Position numbers and translations under genes: made by a program. Positions 35,295-44,400 of a stretch of DNA of 64,000 nt are shown here, in pieces (positions within the stretch are counted from its first letter, which is position 1; the number at the start of each line of letters is the position of its first letter). Where the stretch lies: positions 1,436,001-1,500,000 of the forward strand of contig NZ_AP018786.1 of the NCBI RefSeq assembly GCF_003609995.1. Reading direction: 5' to 3'. The notes beneath the pieces are model-generated. The model was not told where the DNA came from and did no database searches. It saw only the letters and a program-made list of their open reading frames with translations. Origin of the DNA: Sutterella megalosphaeroides (GTDB taxonomy: Bacteria > Pseudomonadota > Gammaproteobacteria > Burkholderiales > Burkholderiaceae_F).

Positions 35295-36968
35295 ATGAAG
35301 CAATTTGTTCTAAAAAGAGTCATATTCGAAGAGAATTCGTGGAGGAAATTGTCAAAGATTGAAATCCCTATTGCGGCTCGATTAACCGTAATTGCCGGTC
35401 ACAATGGGATCGGAAAATCGTCCGTCTTGGGTTTTATTGCAAATGCAAGCGGGGTAAGAACTGTCGATGGCTTTCCCGAAAAGAGCTACTTCGGGACGGA
35501 ATTTCGATCGGTCTTTGAAGAGCAGTTTCGTCTTGCACCTGCCGACATTTCTGCCGGTTTGAAAGAAAGAGGAAAAATTCTCCTGGATTATGAATGTCAA
35601 GGGGAAATAGTTGTAAAGCAGTGCAATATTGGTACGACTAAGAAGGCCAACGGAGATGTCAGATACAGAGTAGTACCGCGAACGAAAAAAGACGGAGGTA
35701 CGGCCCTCAGTTTGGGTGTTAAGGATGACGGGAAAATCCCTATGCCTACACTATTTGTCAGTGCTGCAAGGCTATGGCCTATCGGAGAAAGCGCCAAAGT
35801 CGAAGTTTGTAAATCTACCCTAGATCCGGCAGATGTGGAATTCATGATTCGCTTCCACAACCAAATCATTCCCGGAGAAGCAGCATCGGCAGAACAAGCG
35901 GGTATGTCTGCTCATGAAGTTGATATTGGGTTGTCGGAAGGTCGCACTATGCGGACTCAACACCCAAACTACCACTATGAGCCCACAACTATTTCGCTTG
36001 GTCAAGGAGCCCTTTCCTCAATTGCAACTGCATTGGCATCATTTAGGAAAATTAAACGAATTCTTGGTCGAGAGTATCCCGGTGGAATATTGGTAATAGA
36101 TGAAATTGAGGCTGGACTTCATCCGCGTGCGCAGAATAAGCTACTGGATAAATTATTATCCCTTGGAAAGGAGCTTAGGCTCCAAATTATTGTGACTACT
36201 CATTCCTTGGTTTTTCTTGATTCGATTTATCAAAGAACCATTGGAAAAGAAGCAATCGATCGAATTGTTTATTTAATGGATACCAAAAAGCCGTGCGTTA
36301 AGGATCTAACGATAGATGAAATTCGCGAAGAGATGCTTTTGAGCAAGACAGCATTTGAGCGGCGCAAAAAATCAACAGTAACCATATATACGGAAGATGA
36401 TGAAGGGCTAACAATTTTGCGCAGGATCATCCGGAAAACGGATCTTGCTGAGCATGAGAAAACAAAAGGTTTCTCAATAAGAAAGGTGGCCATATCTATT
36501 GGATGCAACCAAATGATAAAAATGGCGAAGAATAAGGATTTGTGGCACTTCAGTCGTTATTCTGTTTGTGTATTTGATGCTGATGTGGAAGGTAAAAGTA
36601 TCGAAACATTAGAGAACTGCGTTCGTTTACCGACCGAGGCGGGATTGAAGCGAAGTCCGGAGGAAGAGATTTTTGCGTTTTTGCAAAAGGCACAACGCGA
36701 TGTCGATGGAGATACCTTGGCTCGGAGAGAGTTGAGCGAAGCTTCAATATCATGGGACTGGATCGAGGCGCATCTGAACTTAATGAATATTGAAAGCGTC
36801 AAGCAAACAAAAAAGCGAGATGCCATGAAGAAGTGGTTTAGAGGGATAAACAAGGAAAGGATGAATAAAATTATTGATGTGTGGATCGATGTGAATATGG
36901 ATCAAGTTCGAAAATTTGCGGAGAACTATAAGCGAGCGCTTCAGTTCGTCAAGGCTCAATACGAGTGA
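35295..36968 (+). CDS. OLD-like AAA ATPase with TOPRIM-type nuclease domain
   Basis: 557 aa from the ATG at 35295. ABC/SMC-like ATPase half: Walker A AGHNGIGKSSVLGF near residue 35, signature-like ISLGQGALSS near 235, Walker B GILVIDEIEAGLHP near 260, and H-loop IIVTTHSLVFLDS. The C-terminal half starts STVTIYTEDDEGLTILRRII (Glu near 365) and has SVCVFDADVEGKS (DxD near 428), the spacing of a TOPRIM metal site as in OLD nucleases. Related defence proteins include GajA and retron/PARIS ATPases. AT-rich codon use unlike its neighbours marks recent acquisition. A D12 adenine methyltransferase follows, so a nuclease-methylase pairing is likely. Confidence 0.82.
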   Translation: MKQFVLKRVIFEENSWRKLSKIEIPIAARLTVIAGHNGIGKSSVLGFIANASGVRTVDGFPEKSYFGTEFRSVFEEQFRLAPADISAGLKERGKILLDYECQGEIVVKQCNIGTTKKANGDVRYRVVPRTKKDGGTALSLGVKDDGKIPMPTLFVSAARLWPIGESAKVEVCKSTLDPADVEFMIRFHNQIIPGEAASAEQAGMSAHEVDIGLSEGRTMRTQHPNYHYEPTTISLGQGALSSIATALASFRKIKRILGREYPGGILVIDEIEAGLHPRAQNKLLDKLLSLGKELRLQIIVTTHSLVFLDSIYQRTIGKEAIDRIVYLMDTKKPCVKDLTIDEIREEMLLSKTAFERRKKSTVTIYTEDDEGLTILRRIIRKTDLAEHEKTKGFSIRKVAISIGCNQMIKMAKNKDLWHFSRYSVCVFDADVEGKSIETLENCVRLPTEAGLKRSPEEEIFAFLQKAQRDVDGDTLARRELSEASISWDWIEAHLNLMNIESVKQTKKRDAMKKWFRGINKERMNKIIDVWIDVNMDQVRKFAENYKRALQFVKAQYE

Positions 36969-37109
36969 TCGTGCCGTGATGGCTGCTCACGGTAAGGCAC
37001 AACATGCTTTTTCCGTTGGACGACCGGTCGCCACATCACGCAATAGAGTTGCATTCTGTCGTTAAAAATGTTAAAATATCTACCATTTTGGCTGGAAGGG
37101 GGGATTTGA

Positions 37110-38033
37110 GTGTTGAATCCATCACCTTTGCGTTATCCCGGCGGGAAAAATCGGTTGACAGATTTTGTCCGTTTAACAATACAAAACTTTAATATTGAGA
37201 AGTGCACGTATGTCGAACCTTTCGCAGGGGGGGCAGGGGTTGCGCTGTCGTTGTTGTTGAACAATGATGTTGATCGTATTGTCATCAACGATTACGATAA
37301 GGCCATTTATTCTTTTTGGCGAGCTGTCAAACATGAGCCTGAGGCTCTGATTGATCTCATCGAAAAAACTCCGGTTTCAATCTCTGAATGGTATCGTCAG
37401 AAAGAAATATATCTTTCTGCAAAGTATTATTCGCTCGAACTGGCCTTCGCTGCTTTGTTCCTTAACCGAACCAATCGATCAGGAATTTTGAACGCCGGAC
37501 CTATCGGCGGCTACGCCCAGGCCGGAGAGTGGAAACTGGATGTTAGGTTTAACAAAGCATCACTCATCGAGAAGATAAGAGCCATTGCTGAACAAAGGAG
37601 CAGAATTTCCGTATATAACAAGGATATTGTTAGCTTCCTGGAAAATTATTCTTCGAAACTCGGCAGTGGTCTGTTTTTCTACTTTGATCCCCCTTATTTT
37701 AATAAAGGGCAAAGGCTTTATAAGAACTTCTTTACTCCGAAAGATCATCAGAAAATTCATGACGTCATTTTTCAGCGAGTGGATTCTCCTTGGTTGATTA
37801 CGTATGATGATGTTCCTGAAATTGCTGAAATTTATTCCGGACACGAAATCCGCCGTTTTGATTTAACATATAGTGCTGCGAATAAGGGGACTGCCTCGGA
37901 GTTGATGATATTTTCAGACATCAGCTGCTGTCCGACTCAACGTCAGCTTCAGGAGAATAAGATCAAAATCAACTTGAGGGATTGTGACGTTTTGACCGAA
38001 TGTAAATCCGGGCATATTCTTGAGGTTGGTTAA
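37110..38033 (+). CDS. D12-class DNA N6-adenine methyltransferase (Dam-like)
   Basis: 307 aa, beginning GTG at 37110 (TTG at 37113 possible) after a GGAAGGGGGG site. Alpha-class (D12) order: PLRYPGGKNRL at the N-terminus, motif I EPFAGGAGVALSLL near residue 40, and catalytic motif IV FFYFDPPYF near residue 195. Members methylate adenine in short sites such as GATC; specificity is not readable. Same AT-rich composition as the preceding ATPase/TOPRIM gene, which it follows by 141 bases. A terminator 105 bases downstream closes the unit. Probably the protective partner of the nuclease. Confidence 0.88.
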   Translation: MLNPSPLRYPGGKNRLTDFVRLTIQNFNIEKCTYVEPFAGGAGVALSLLLNNDVDRIVINDYDKAIYSFWRAVKHEPEALIDLIEKTPVSISEWYRQKEIYLSAKYYSLELAFAALFLNRTNRSGILNAGPIGGYAQAGEWKLDVRFNKASLIEKIRAIAEQRSRISVYNKDIVSFLENYSSKLGSGLFFYFDPPYFNKGQRLYKNFFTPKDHQKIHDVIFQRVDSPWLITYDDVPEIAEIYSGHEIRRFDLTYSAANKGTASELMIFSDISCCPTQRQLQENKIKINLRDCDVLTECKSGHILEVG

Positions 38034-38399
38034 AAATGTGTTTTGCGAGAAACATAGGTGCTTCCTATTATCTGGTGAGTCTTGATTCCTAGCGATGTAT
38101 CGGGACGGTACAGATGCATAGAACAGGCCAAAACGTGAAAGCTCGATAGTCGGCTGTTGCTTCAAGCTGACTATCGAGCTTTATTTTTGCAAGCAAAGCA
38201 TTTCTGTATTAAAGGATGTATTCAGCGGGTAACCTGATAGGGCAGAGCGCTGAAAATACACGATTCTTCTACGGATTCACTTTTTTGAGCGGGACGTAGT
38301 TTCTTTGGATTTAAGGTGCCGAGCATGATTTGTCGGTAAAATCCGTTCACACCTCCGCCCGGGAACAGTCCCTCGGGCGCGCCGCAAAAGGAAAAGAAG
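38034..38399. other. 366-base junction between the AT-rich cassette and the DISARM-like operon
   Basis: No gene. It holds the terminator at 38138-38182 and returns to GC-rich sequence near 38340. The promoter for the operon starting at 38400 should lie here; none is unambiguous. Confidence 0.5.
38138..38182 (+). terminator. Rho-independent terminator of the nuclease-methylase cassette
   Basis: Perfect 14-bp stem (38138-38151 with 38169-38182), 17-nt loop, followed by ATTTTTG. Confidence 0.9.
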
Positions 38400-41300
38400 A
38401 TGGAGAACAAATTCGCCGCCGGGATGCGCGTCGTCGTCCGAGACGCCGAGTGGCTCGTCAAGCGCGTCGAGCGCGCCAAGGGGAAGGGCCCCGAAGGTCT
38501 CGTGGAACTCACCTGCACGGGGATTTCCAACATCGTGCGCGGTCAGGAGCGCAAATTCCTCGTCGAGTACGAAGACGGCGTCACGATCCTGCGCCCCGAG
38601 GAAACGAACCTCGTGGCGGACACGTCGCAGCGCTTCGTGAAGTCGAAGCTCTTCATCGAGTCGCTCCTGAGGCGCACGCCCCCGACGGACGCCAAGGTGC
38701 ACGTCGCACAGAAGGCCGCGATGGACGTCCTTCCCTATCAGTTGAAGCCCGCCGTCGAAGCGCTCTCCGCCACGCGTCCCCGCATCCTGATCGCCGACGC
38801 GGTCGGTATCGGCAAAACGCTCGAAGCGGGGATTCTCGTCACCGAATTGATCGCGCGCGGTCGCGGGAAGCGAATTCTCGTTCTTACTGTCAAGGCGATG
38901 CTCGAGCAGTTTCAGAAGGAATTCTGGAACCGTTTCTCGATTCCGCTGACGCGCCTTGACAGCGACGGCCTGCAGCGCCTCATGACGCGCATTCCGAGCG
39001 GGCACAACCCGTTCCTCTACGTCGACCGCTCGATCGTCTCGATCGATACGTTGAAGCAAAGCTCCCAGTACCGCACGTTCCTGGAAGAAGCGTACTGGGA
39101 CATCATCCTGATCGACGAGGCGCACAACGTCGCCGAACGCGGCTCGATGAGTCAGCGCGCGCAACTGGCGCGCCTCCTCTCGCAGCGCTCCGACGCCCTC
39201 ATCATGCTTTCGGCCACGCCCCACGACGGGCGCCCCGAGAGCTTCGCGAGTCTGATCGACATGCTAGACCCGACGGTGCTCCCCGATCGGAAGAACTACG
39301 AAGCGAAGGACTTCATGGGGAAGGGCCTCGTCGTTCGACGATTCAAAAAGGACATTCGCGGCGAAGCCTCGAAGGAATTCCCCGAGCGCTCGATCGAAAC
39401 GATCCGCGTCGCAGCGAATGCCGAGGAAAACGCGGTCTACAAGAAGCTTGCGACGTTGGAATTCAAACATATCGACGCGAAGCATCAAAAGGGGAGCGAG
39501 CTCTTCCGCACGACCCTCACGAAGGCGCTCTTTTCGAGCCCCGCGGCCTGCATTTCGACCGTCAAGAACCGCTTGAAGAAGCTCGAAGCGTTGGCCGGCA
39601 ACGAAAACGCGCAGAACGACGTTGACGTCCTCAAGGGGTTCCTCGCGGACCTCGAAACGCTTGTCGACAAGGCGAAGTTCTCGAAGTATCTGGCGCTCGT
39701 CGACCTTCTCACGGGAGGAACCGCCTTCGAGTCGTCCTTCGGCTGGACGAAGGCGGCCGACGACCGACTTGTCGTTTTCACGGAAAGCCGTCAGACGCTC
39801 GATTTCCTTGCCAAAAACCTCCCGAAGGACGTGGGTTTGAAGGCCGAGCAGGTGGTGGTTCTGAAGGGGGACGACAGCGACAAGGACCTCATGGACGCCG
39901 TTGAGAAATTCAACCGCGCCGAAAACCCCGTGCGTCTCATGCTCGCAACCGACGTCGCGAGCGAAGGCTTGAATCTCCACCGACTCTGCCACCGTCTCGT
40001 TCACTTCGACATTCCGTGGTCGCTCATGACCTTCCAGCAGCGCAACGGCCGCGTGGACCGCTACGGTCAGACGAAGCAGCCCCTCATCCGGTACCTCCAA
40101 ACGGTCGCGACCGAAGAAGAGAACGCCAAACTCTTCGGCGACGCGCGCGTCCTGGAGCTCCTTGTCGAAAAGGACGAAAACGCGAGCAGGACGATTGCCG
40201 ACCCGCGCGAATTCGCAGGGACCAAAGAAGAGCAGGAAGCCCACACGGCGGCCGTCATGCAAAATGAAGCCGAGGAGGCGCCTGCGCCGACCTACAACAT
40301 CAACGACCCGCTCTCCTACCTGATGTTGGGCGACGCGGGGTACCTGAAGGCGTCGGAAGAGGGCGAGAACGCCGCTGCCCCCGCGGTGCTTCCGGCAACC
40401 GGTTTCCTGGACTTTGCGAATGTTCCGGGCATTGCGCCGGGTCTCGGTCTCGGGAACGAAACGGACGTTGCCGAGCGGTCGCTTCTTTTCCCCTCGGACT
40501 ACGACTTCCTCAAGTCGGGCCTGAGCCTGCGCCGTACGGTCGACGAGGGCGCGGGTCGCATCAAGACGGACGCGACCTTCGCGGACGACCGTCGAACGAT
40601 CGAATTGATGCCGCCCGCGGACTTGGACGTGCGCCTCACGTATCTGCCGCGCGAAGTGCTCCCCGAAGACCGGCGCTTCCGTTTGACGGACGACGCCGAG
40701 CGCATTCAGAAGTCGATTCGCGACGCCGCGTCGAATCCCAATTCCTCCTGGCCCGCGTTGCAGCTCCTCTGGGAGATGCATCCCGTCATTCAGTGGGTGG
40801 AAGACTGGGCGATCGGAGCGTTCGGTCGTCATGCGGCGCCGATCCTGAATCTCGAAGACCGCTTTGACGACGACGAAGTGTGGATCCTCATGCAAGGGGG
40901 GTATCCGAATCTGCGCGGCTACACGCCGGTGCACGACTGGTCGTGCGTGCGGGTGACGGCCAAGGGGGCCGAGCTTCTCCCCCGACGGGATCTCATGAGT
41001 CGGCTTGAGCTCTCTCGCCCCTTCGTGAACACGGGGAAGGTGCCGGATGCGGAACCCCTGCGGGCCTTGCTCCCGCAGGCGGTCGAACTGATGCGCGCTC
41101 ACCTCGTCGGAAAGCGAGTCGAATTCGAAGAGACGCAAAAGCCGCTCCTCGACAAAAAGATTGCCGAACTCAACGCGATGCGCGATCGGCAGTTGTCGCT
41201 CTTCGAGGAGTCCGACCTCGAGCAGAAAGACGGAAGCAAGGCCGCACCCAAGCCCTTAAGCCGGGCCGAGGAGAAGCGCCGTCAGCGACGCAACTATATC

Positions 41301-41429
41301 GAAGGTGTCTTCAAACAGGCCGAAGACTACGCACACGGCGTTCACACGTTGGACGCCGAACCCTATATCCAGGTGACCGCCGTCATTACGGGTCGCCTTA
41401 CGGGCGCCCCCTTGGGCGCGCGCCATTGA
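38400..41429 (+). CDS. DrmD-like SNF2-family helicase
   Basis: 1009 aa from the ATG at 38400 with AAGGAAAAG upstream. SF2/SNF2 (RapA-like) motifs: ILIADAVGIGKTLEAG (Walker A near 131-141), LIDEAHNVAERG (near 238), MLSATPHDGRPESF (near 270), ATDVASEGLNLHR, and motif VI QQRNGRVDRYGQ near 545. The N-terminal ~80 residues and C-terminal ~350 residues are accessory. Order and partner (a giant adenine methyltransferase 15 bases downstream) match DrmD followed by DrmMI in class 1 DISARM. Likely a DNA translocase in restriction of unmethylated DNA. First gene of a four-gene operon. Confidence 0.85.
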   Translation: MENKFAAGMRVVVRDAEWLVKRVERAKGKGPEGLVELTCTGISNIVRGQERKFLVEYEDGVTILRPEETNLVADTSQRFVKSKLFIESLLRRTPPTDAKVHVAQKAAMDVLPYQLKPAVEALSATRPRILIADAVGIGKTLEAGILVTELIARGRGKRILVLTVKAMLEQFQKEFWNRFSIPLTRLDSDGLQRLMTRIPSGHNPFLYVDRSIVSIDTLKQSSQYRTFLEEAYWDIILIDEAHNVAERGSMSQRAQLARLLSQRSDALIMLSATPHDGRPESFASLIDMLDPTVLPDRKNYEAKDFMGKGLVVRRFKKDIRGEASKEFPERSIETIRVAANAEENAVYKKLATLEFKHIDAKHQKGSELFRTTLTKALFSSPAACISTVKNRLKKLEALAGNENAQNDVDVLKGFLADLETLVDKAKFSKYLALVDLLTGGTAFESSFGWTKAADDRLVVFTESRQTLDFLAKNLPKDVGLKAEQVVVLKGDDSDKDLMDAVEKFNRAENPVRLMLATDVASEGLNLHRLCHRLVHFDIPWSLMTFQQRNGRVDRYGQTKQPLIRYLQTVATEEENAKLFGDARVLELLVEKDENASRTIADPREFAGTKEEQEAHTAAVMQNEAEEAPAPTYNINDPLSYLMLGDAGYLKASEEGENAAAPAVLPATGFLDFANVPGIAPGLGLGNETDVAERSLLFPSDYDFLKSGLSLRRTVDEGAGRIKTDATFADDRRTIELMPPADLDVRLTYLPREVLPEDRRFRLTDDAERIQKSIRDAASNPNSSWPALQLLWEMHPVIQWVEDWAIGAFGRHAAPILNLEDRFDDDEVWILMQGGYPNLRGYTPVHDWSCVRVTAKGAELLPRRDLMSRLELSRPFVNTGKVPDAEPLRALLPQAVELMRAHLVGKRVEFEETQKPLLDKKIAELNAMRDRQLSLFEESDLEQKDGSKAAPKPLSRAEEKRRQRRNYIEGVFKQAEDYAHGVHTLDAEPYIQVTAVITGRLTGAPLGARH

Positions 41430-41444
41430 CGGACGGAGACCGCC

Positions 41445-44400
41445 ATGGAATGGAACGGTATTGAGAACGAACACGAGTTTTACAGCGCCTACTTCTTCTC
41501 GGAAAGCTTGGGCTCGACCCTGAAAGCGAAGCTCGACGCGTGGAAGGAGGAAGAGTCGAAGGCGGCGGAAAGCGCCGCGAAGGCGGAAGAGGGCGGAAAG
41601 GCGAAGCGCCTTCTTGCTCCCGGTCACGCGTTGAGGCTCGAAGCGCGTCAGCGCCTCGCGGAATTCGAAGAAATCCGCGCCGAAGCGGACCCGATCGAGC
41701 GACTGAATGCCGCCCGCAAGACGATTCGCGGGATGATGGAGGCGTTGCGCATTCCGGCGTTTGAATCGGTGGAAACCGTGCGCCCCATGGGGGACGATCG
41801 GATGCCGTTGCCGCTTCTCGGCGCTTTCGGGCATAAGACCGCGGACGGCACCGCGGGCGACCCCGTCCTTTGGGTGCTCGATGCGACGGAAGGTGTCCTG
41901 AAGGGGGACGAGGACGATAAAGACCCCCTGGCGATGCACGTCGATCTCAGGCAGTTCAATGAACTCCCGGAACTCACGGCGAAAGCGAAGGAAAACTTCG
42001 CGGACGACTGGGGGAAGCTCGTCGCGAACGTCGTTTTCCAAGCGGAGCGCCCGCCCCGTTGGGTGATTCTTGCCGCGCCCGAAACCTGGGTGCTCGTCGA
42101 CCGCACGAAGTACGGGCGTCGCGCCGTGCTGCGCTTCAATTGGAAGGACCTCTTCGTGCGTCGCGAAGCGTCCGTCCTGGATGTGTGCGGGGCGCTCCTT
42201 TGCTCCGAATCGATGACCTCCGTCGAAGGGTCGGTGCTCCTTGACGACGTTGACGAAACGGCCCACAAGGAAGCGTACGGCGTTTCGGAATCGTTGAAGA
42301 AGTCGCTTCGCGAAGCGATCGAACTCCTCGGGAACGAAGCCGCGCGGCAGATCGTCGCGAAGCGCCGTGCGCGCGGTGAGGGCATTTGGAGCGACGAATC
42401 GCTTGCCGCGAACCTCACGGTCGAGTGCCTGCGCTACATGTACCGCATTCTCTTCCTCCTCTTCGTTGAGTCGCGAAAGGAGCTGAAGTACGCCCCGGTC
42501 GACAATCTCGCGTACCGAAGCGGCTACTCGTTCGAGTCGCTGCGCGACCTGGAGCTCGTACCCCTTGTGACCGACGAAGATCGGGAAGGGCGGTTCCTGC
42601 ACGACTCCATCACGAAGCTCGTTTCTTTCTACGCGGAGGGGACGACCGAAAAGGCCCCTTCGCTTGAAACGAAGAAGGGAGAGAAGAAGGCGGCCGAACC
42701 CGGTACCAACTTCACGGCCGAGGCCTTTCTGATCGAGCCCCTGCGCGGGACGCTCTTCGATATGAGCCGCACGCCCCTTTTGAACCGCGTCGTTTTCCCG
42801 AACGCCGTGCTTCAGAAGGTGATCCGTCTCATGAGCCTTTCGCGCGGTGAAAAACGCGCCCGAACGGGGCGCATTTCCTACGCGCACCTCGGCATCAACC
42901 AGTTGGGGGCGGTCTACGAAGCGCTCCTTTCCTACCGCGGGTTCTTTGCGAAGGAAGACCTCTACGAGGTGCACCCCGCGGGCGAAGCCGTGAACCAATT
43001 CGAGGCGGGGTACTTCGTGACTGCGTCCGAGCTCGATCACTACAACGACGACGAAAAGGTCTACGTCACGACCCCTGAAGGGGAAAAGAAGTTGAAGGTC
43101 TATCCGAAGGAAACCTTCATCTACCGCCTGACGGGGCGCGACCGCGAAAAGTCCGCCTCCTACTACACGCCCGAACTCCTCACGCAGTGCGTCGTCAAGT
43201 ACACGATCGCCGAGTACGTGAAGACGGTGCTCGAGAAGCTCCCCGACGACAAGGCGCGCGCGGAGAAGATCCTGTCGCTCAAGATCTGCGAACCGGCCAT
43301 GGGGTCGGCCGCCTTCTTGAACGAAGCCGTGAACCAGTTGGCGGTTCTCTACATGGATTACGCCCAGAAAGCCGCGAACGAGCGCCTCTCGCAAGAGACC
43401 TACTCGGCGGAACTTCAGCGCGTCAAGATGTTCATGGCCGACAACTGCGTCTTCGGCGTCGACTTGAACCCCGTCGCGGTCGAGCTCGCCGAAGTGTCCT
43501 TGTGGCTGAACGCCCTTTCTTCGGACCGGTTCGTGCCGTGGTTCAACCTGCAGCTCAAGTCGGGGAACTCCTTGATCGGCTGCCGCCGGCGCGTCTTCAC
43601 CAAGGACGACGTGAGCTCCGGCGCGTGGAGGGAGAAGGGGCCCGTGGACATCGGCTCGAAGACCCTCGGGGCGAATCAGATCTGGCAGTTCCTCCTGCCC
43701 GACCCCGGCATGGCCGCCTACGACGACAAGGACGTGAAGGCGATCTACCGGGCGAAGTTCGATACGCTCTCGAAGAATCGTCGTGCATTCATCTCGAAGC
43801 GCTTCAAAGAAGAAGAGCTCGTGGAGCTCCTCGCACTCTCCGACAAGGCCGAAAAGCTCTGGGACTCGCTCGCAAAGAAGCTTCGCAAGCTCCGTGCCGA
43901 TACGACGGATCCGTACGACATTTACGGTCACAAGGCGCCGCGCACTGGGAAAGAGCTCTCGTACGAGGAGAAGAATGCACTCGTCTTGGCGACCATACGC
44001 GGGGACGGCACGGCAGGGAGCGGCGAAGCGCTGCGCCTCAAGATGGCGATGGACTACTGGTGCGCGCTCTGGTTCTGGCCGATCGAGAAGGCCGAGATCT
44101 TCCCGACGCGCGAGGAATTCTTGTTCGACATGGGGAACATCCTTTCGAGCGAAGTGCTCGGGACGAACGAGCCTTCGTACGCTCAGGGTCTCTGGGGTGA
44201 AAAAAAGGAAAGTGTTGCGGAGGACGGTTACGGGCGCGTGAACGTCGACCGTATCGTCGTGGAAGGCACCGCTCTCGCCGTCGCTTGCGACGTGGCGAAG
44301 CGCTACCGCTTCTTCCACTGGCCCCTGGAGTTTGCGGACGTTTTCCTGCCCGAAGAGAACAAGGAGGCCGGGTTCGATCTCACGTTCGGGAATCCGCCGT

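Noticed and set aside
35267-38221. GGATGTAT occurring at both edges of the AT-rich cassette (35267-35274 and 38214-38221), possible target duplication
   Set aside because: Only eight bases, no integrase or transposase and no terminal inverted repeats; chance is likely.
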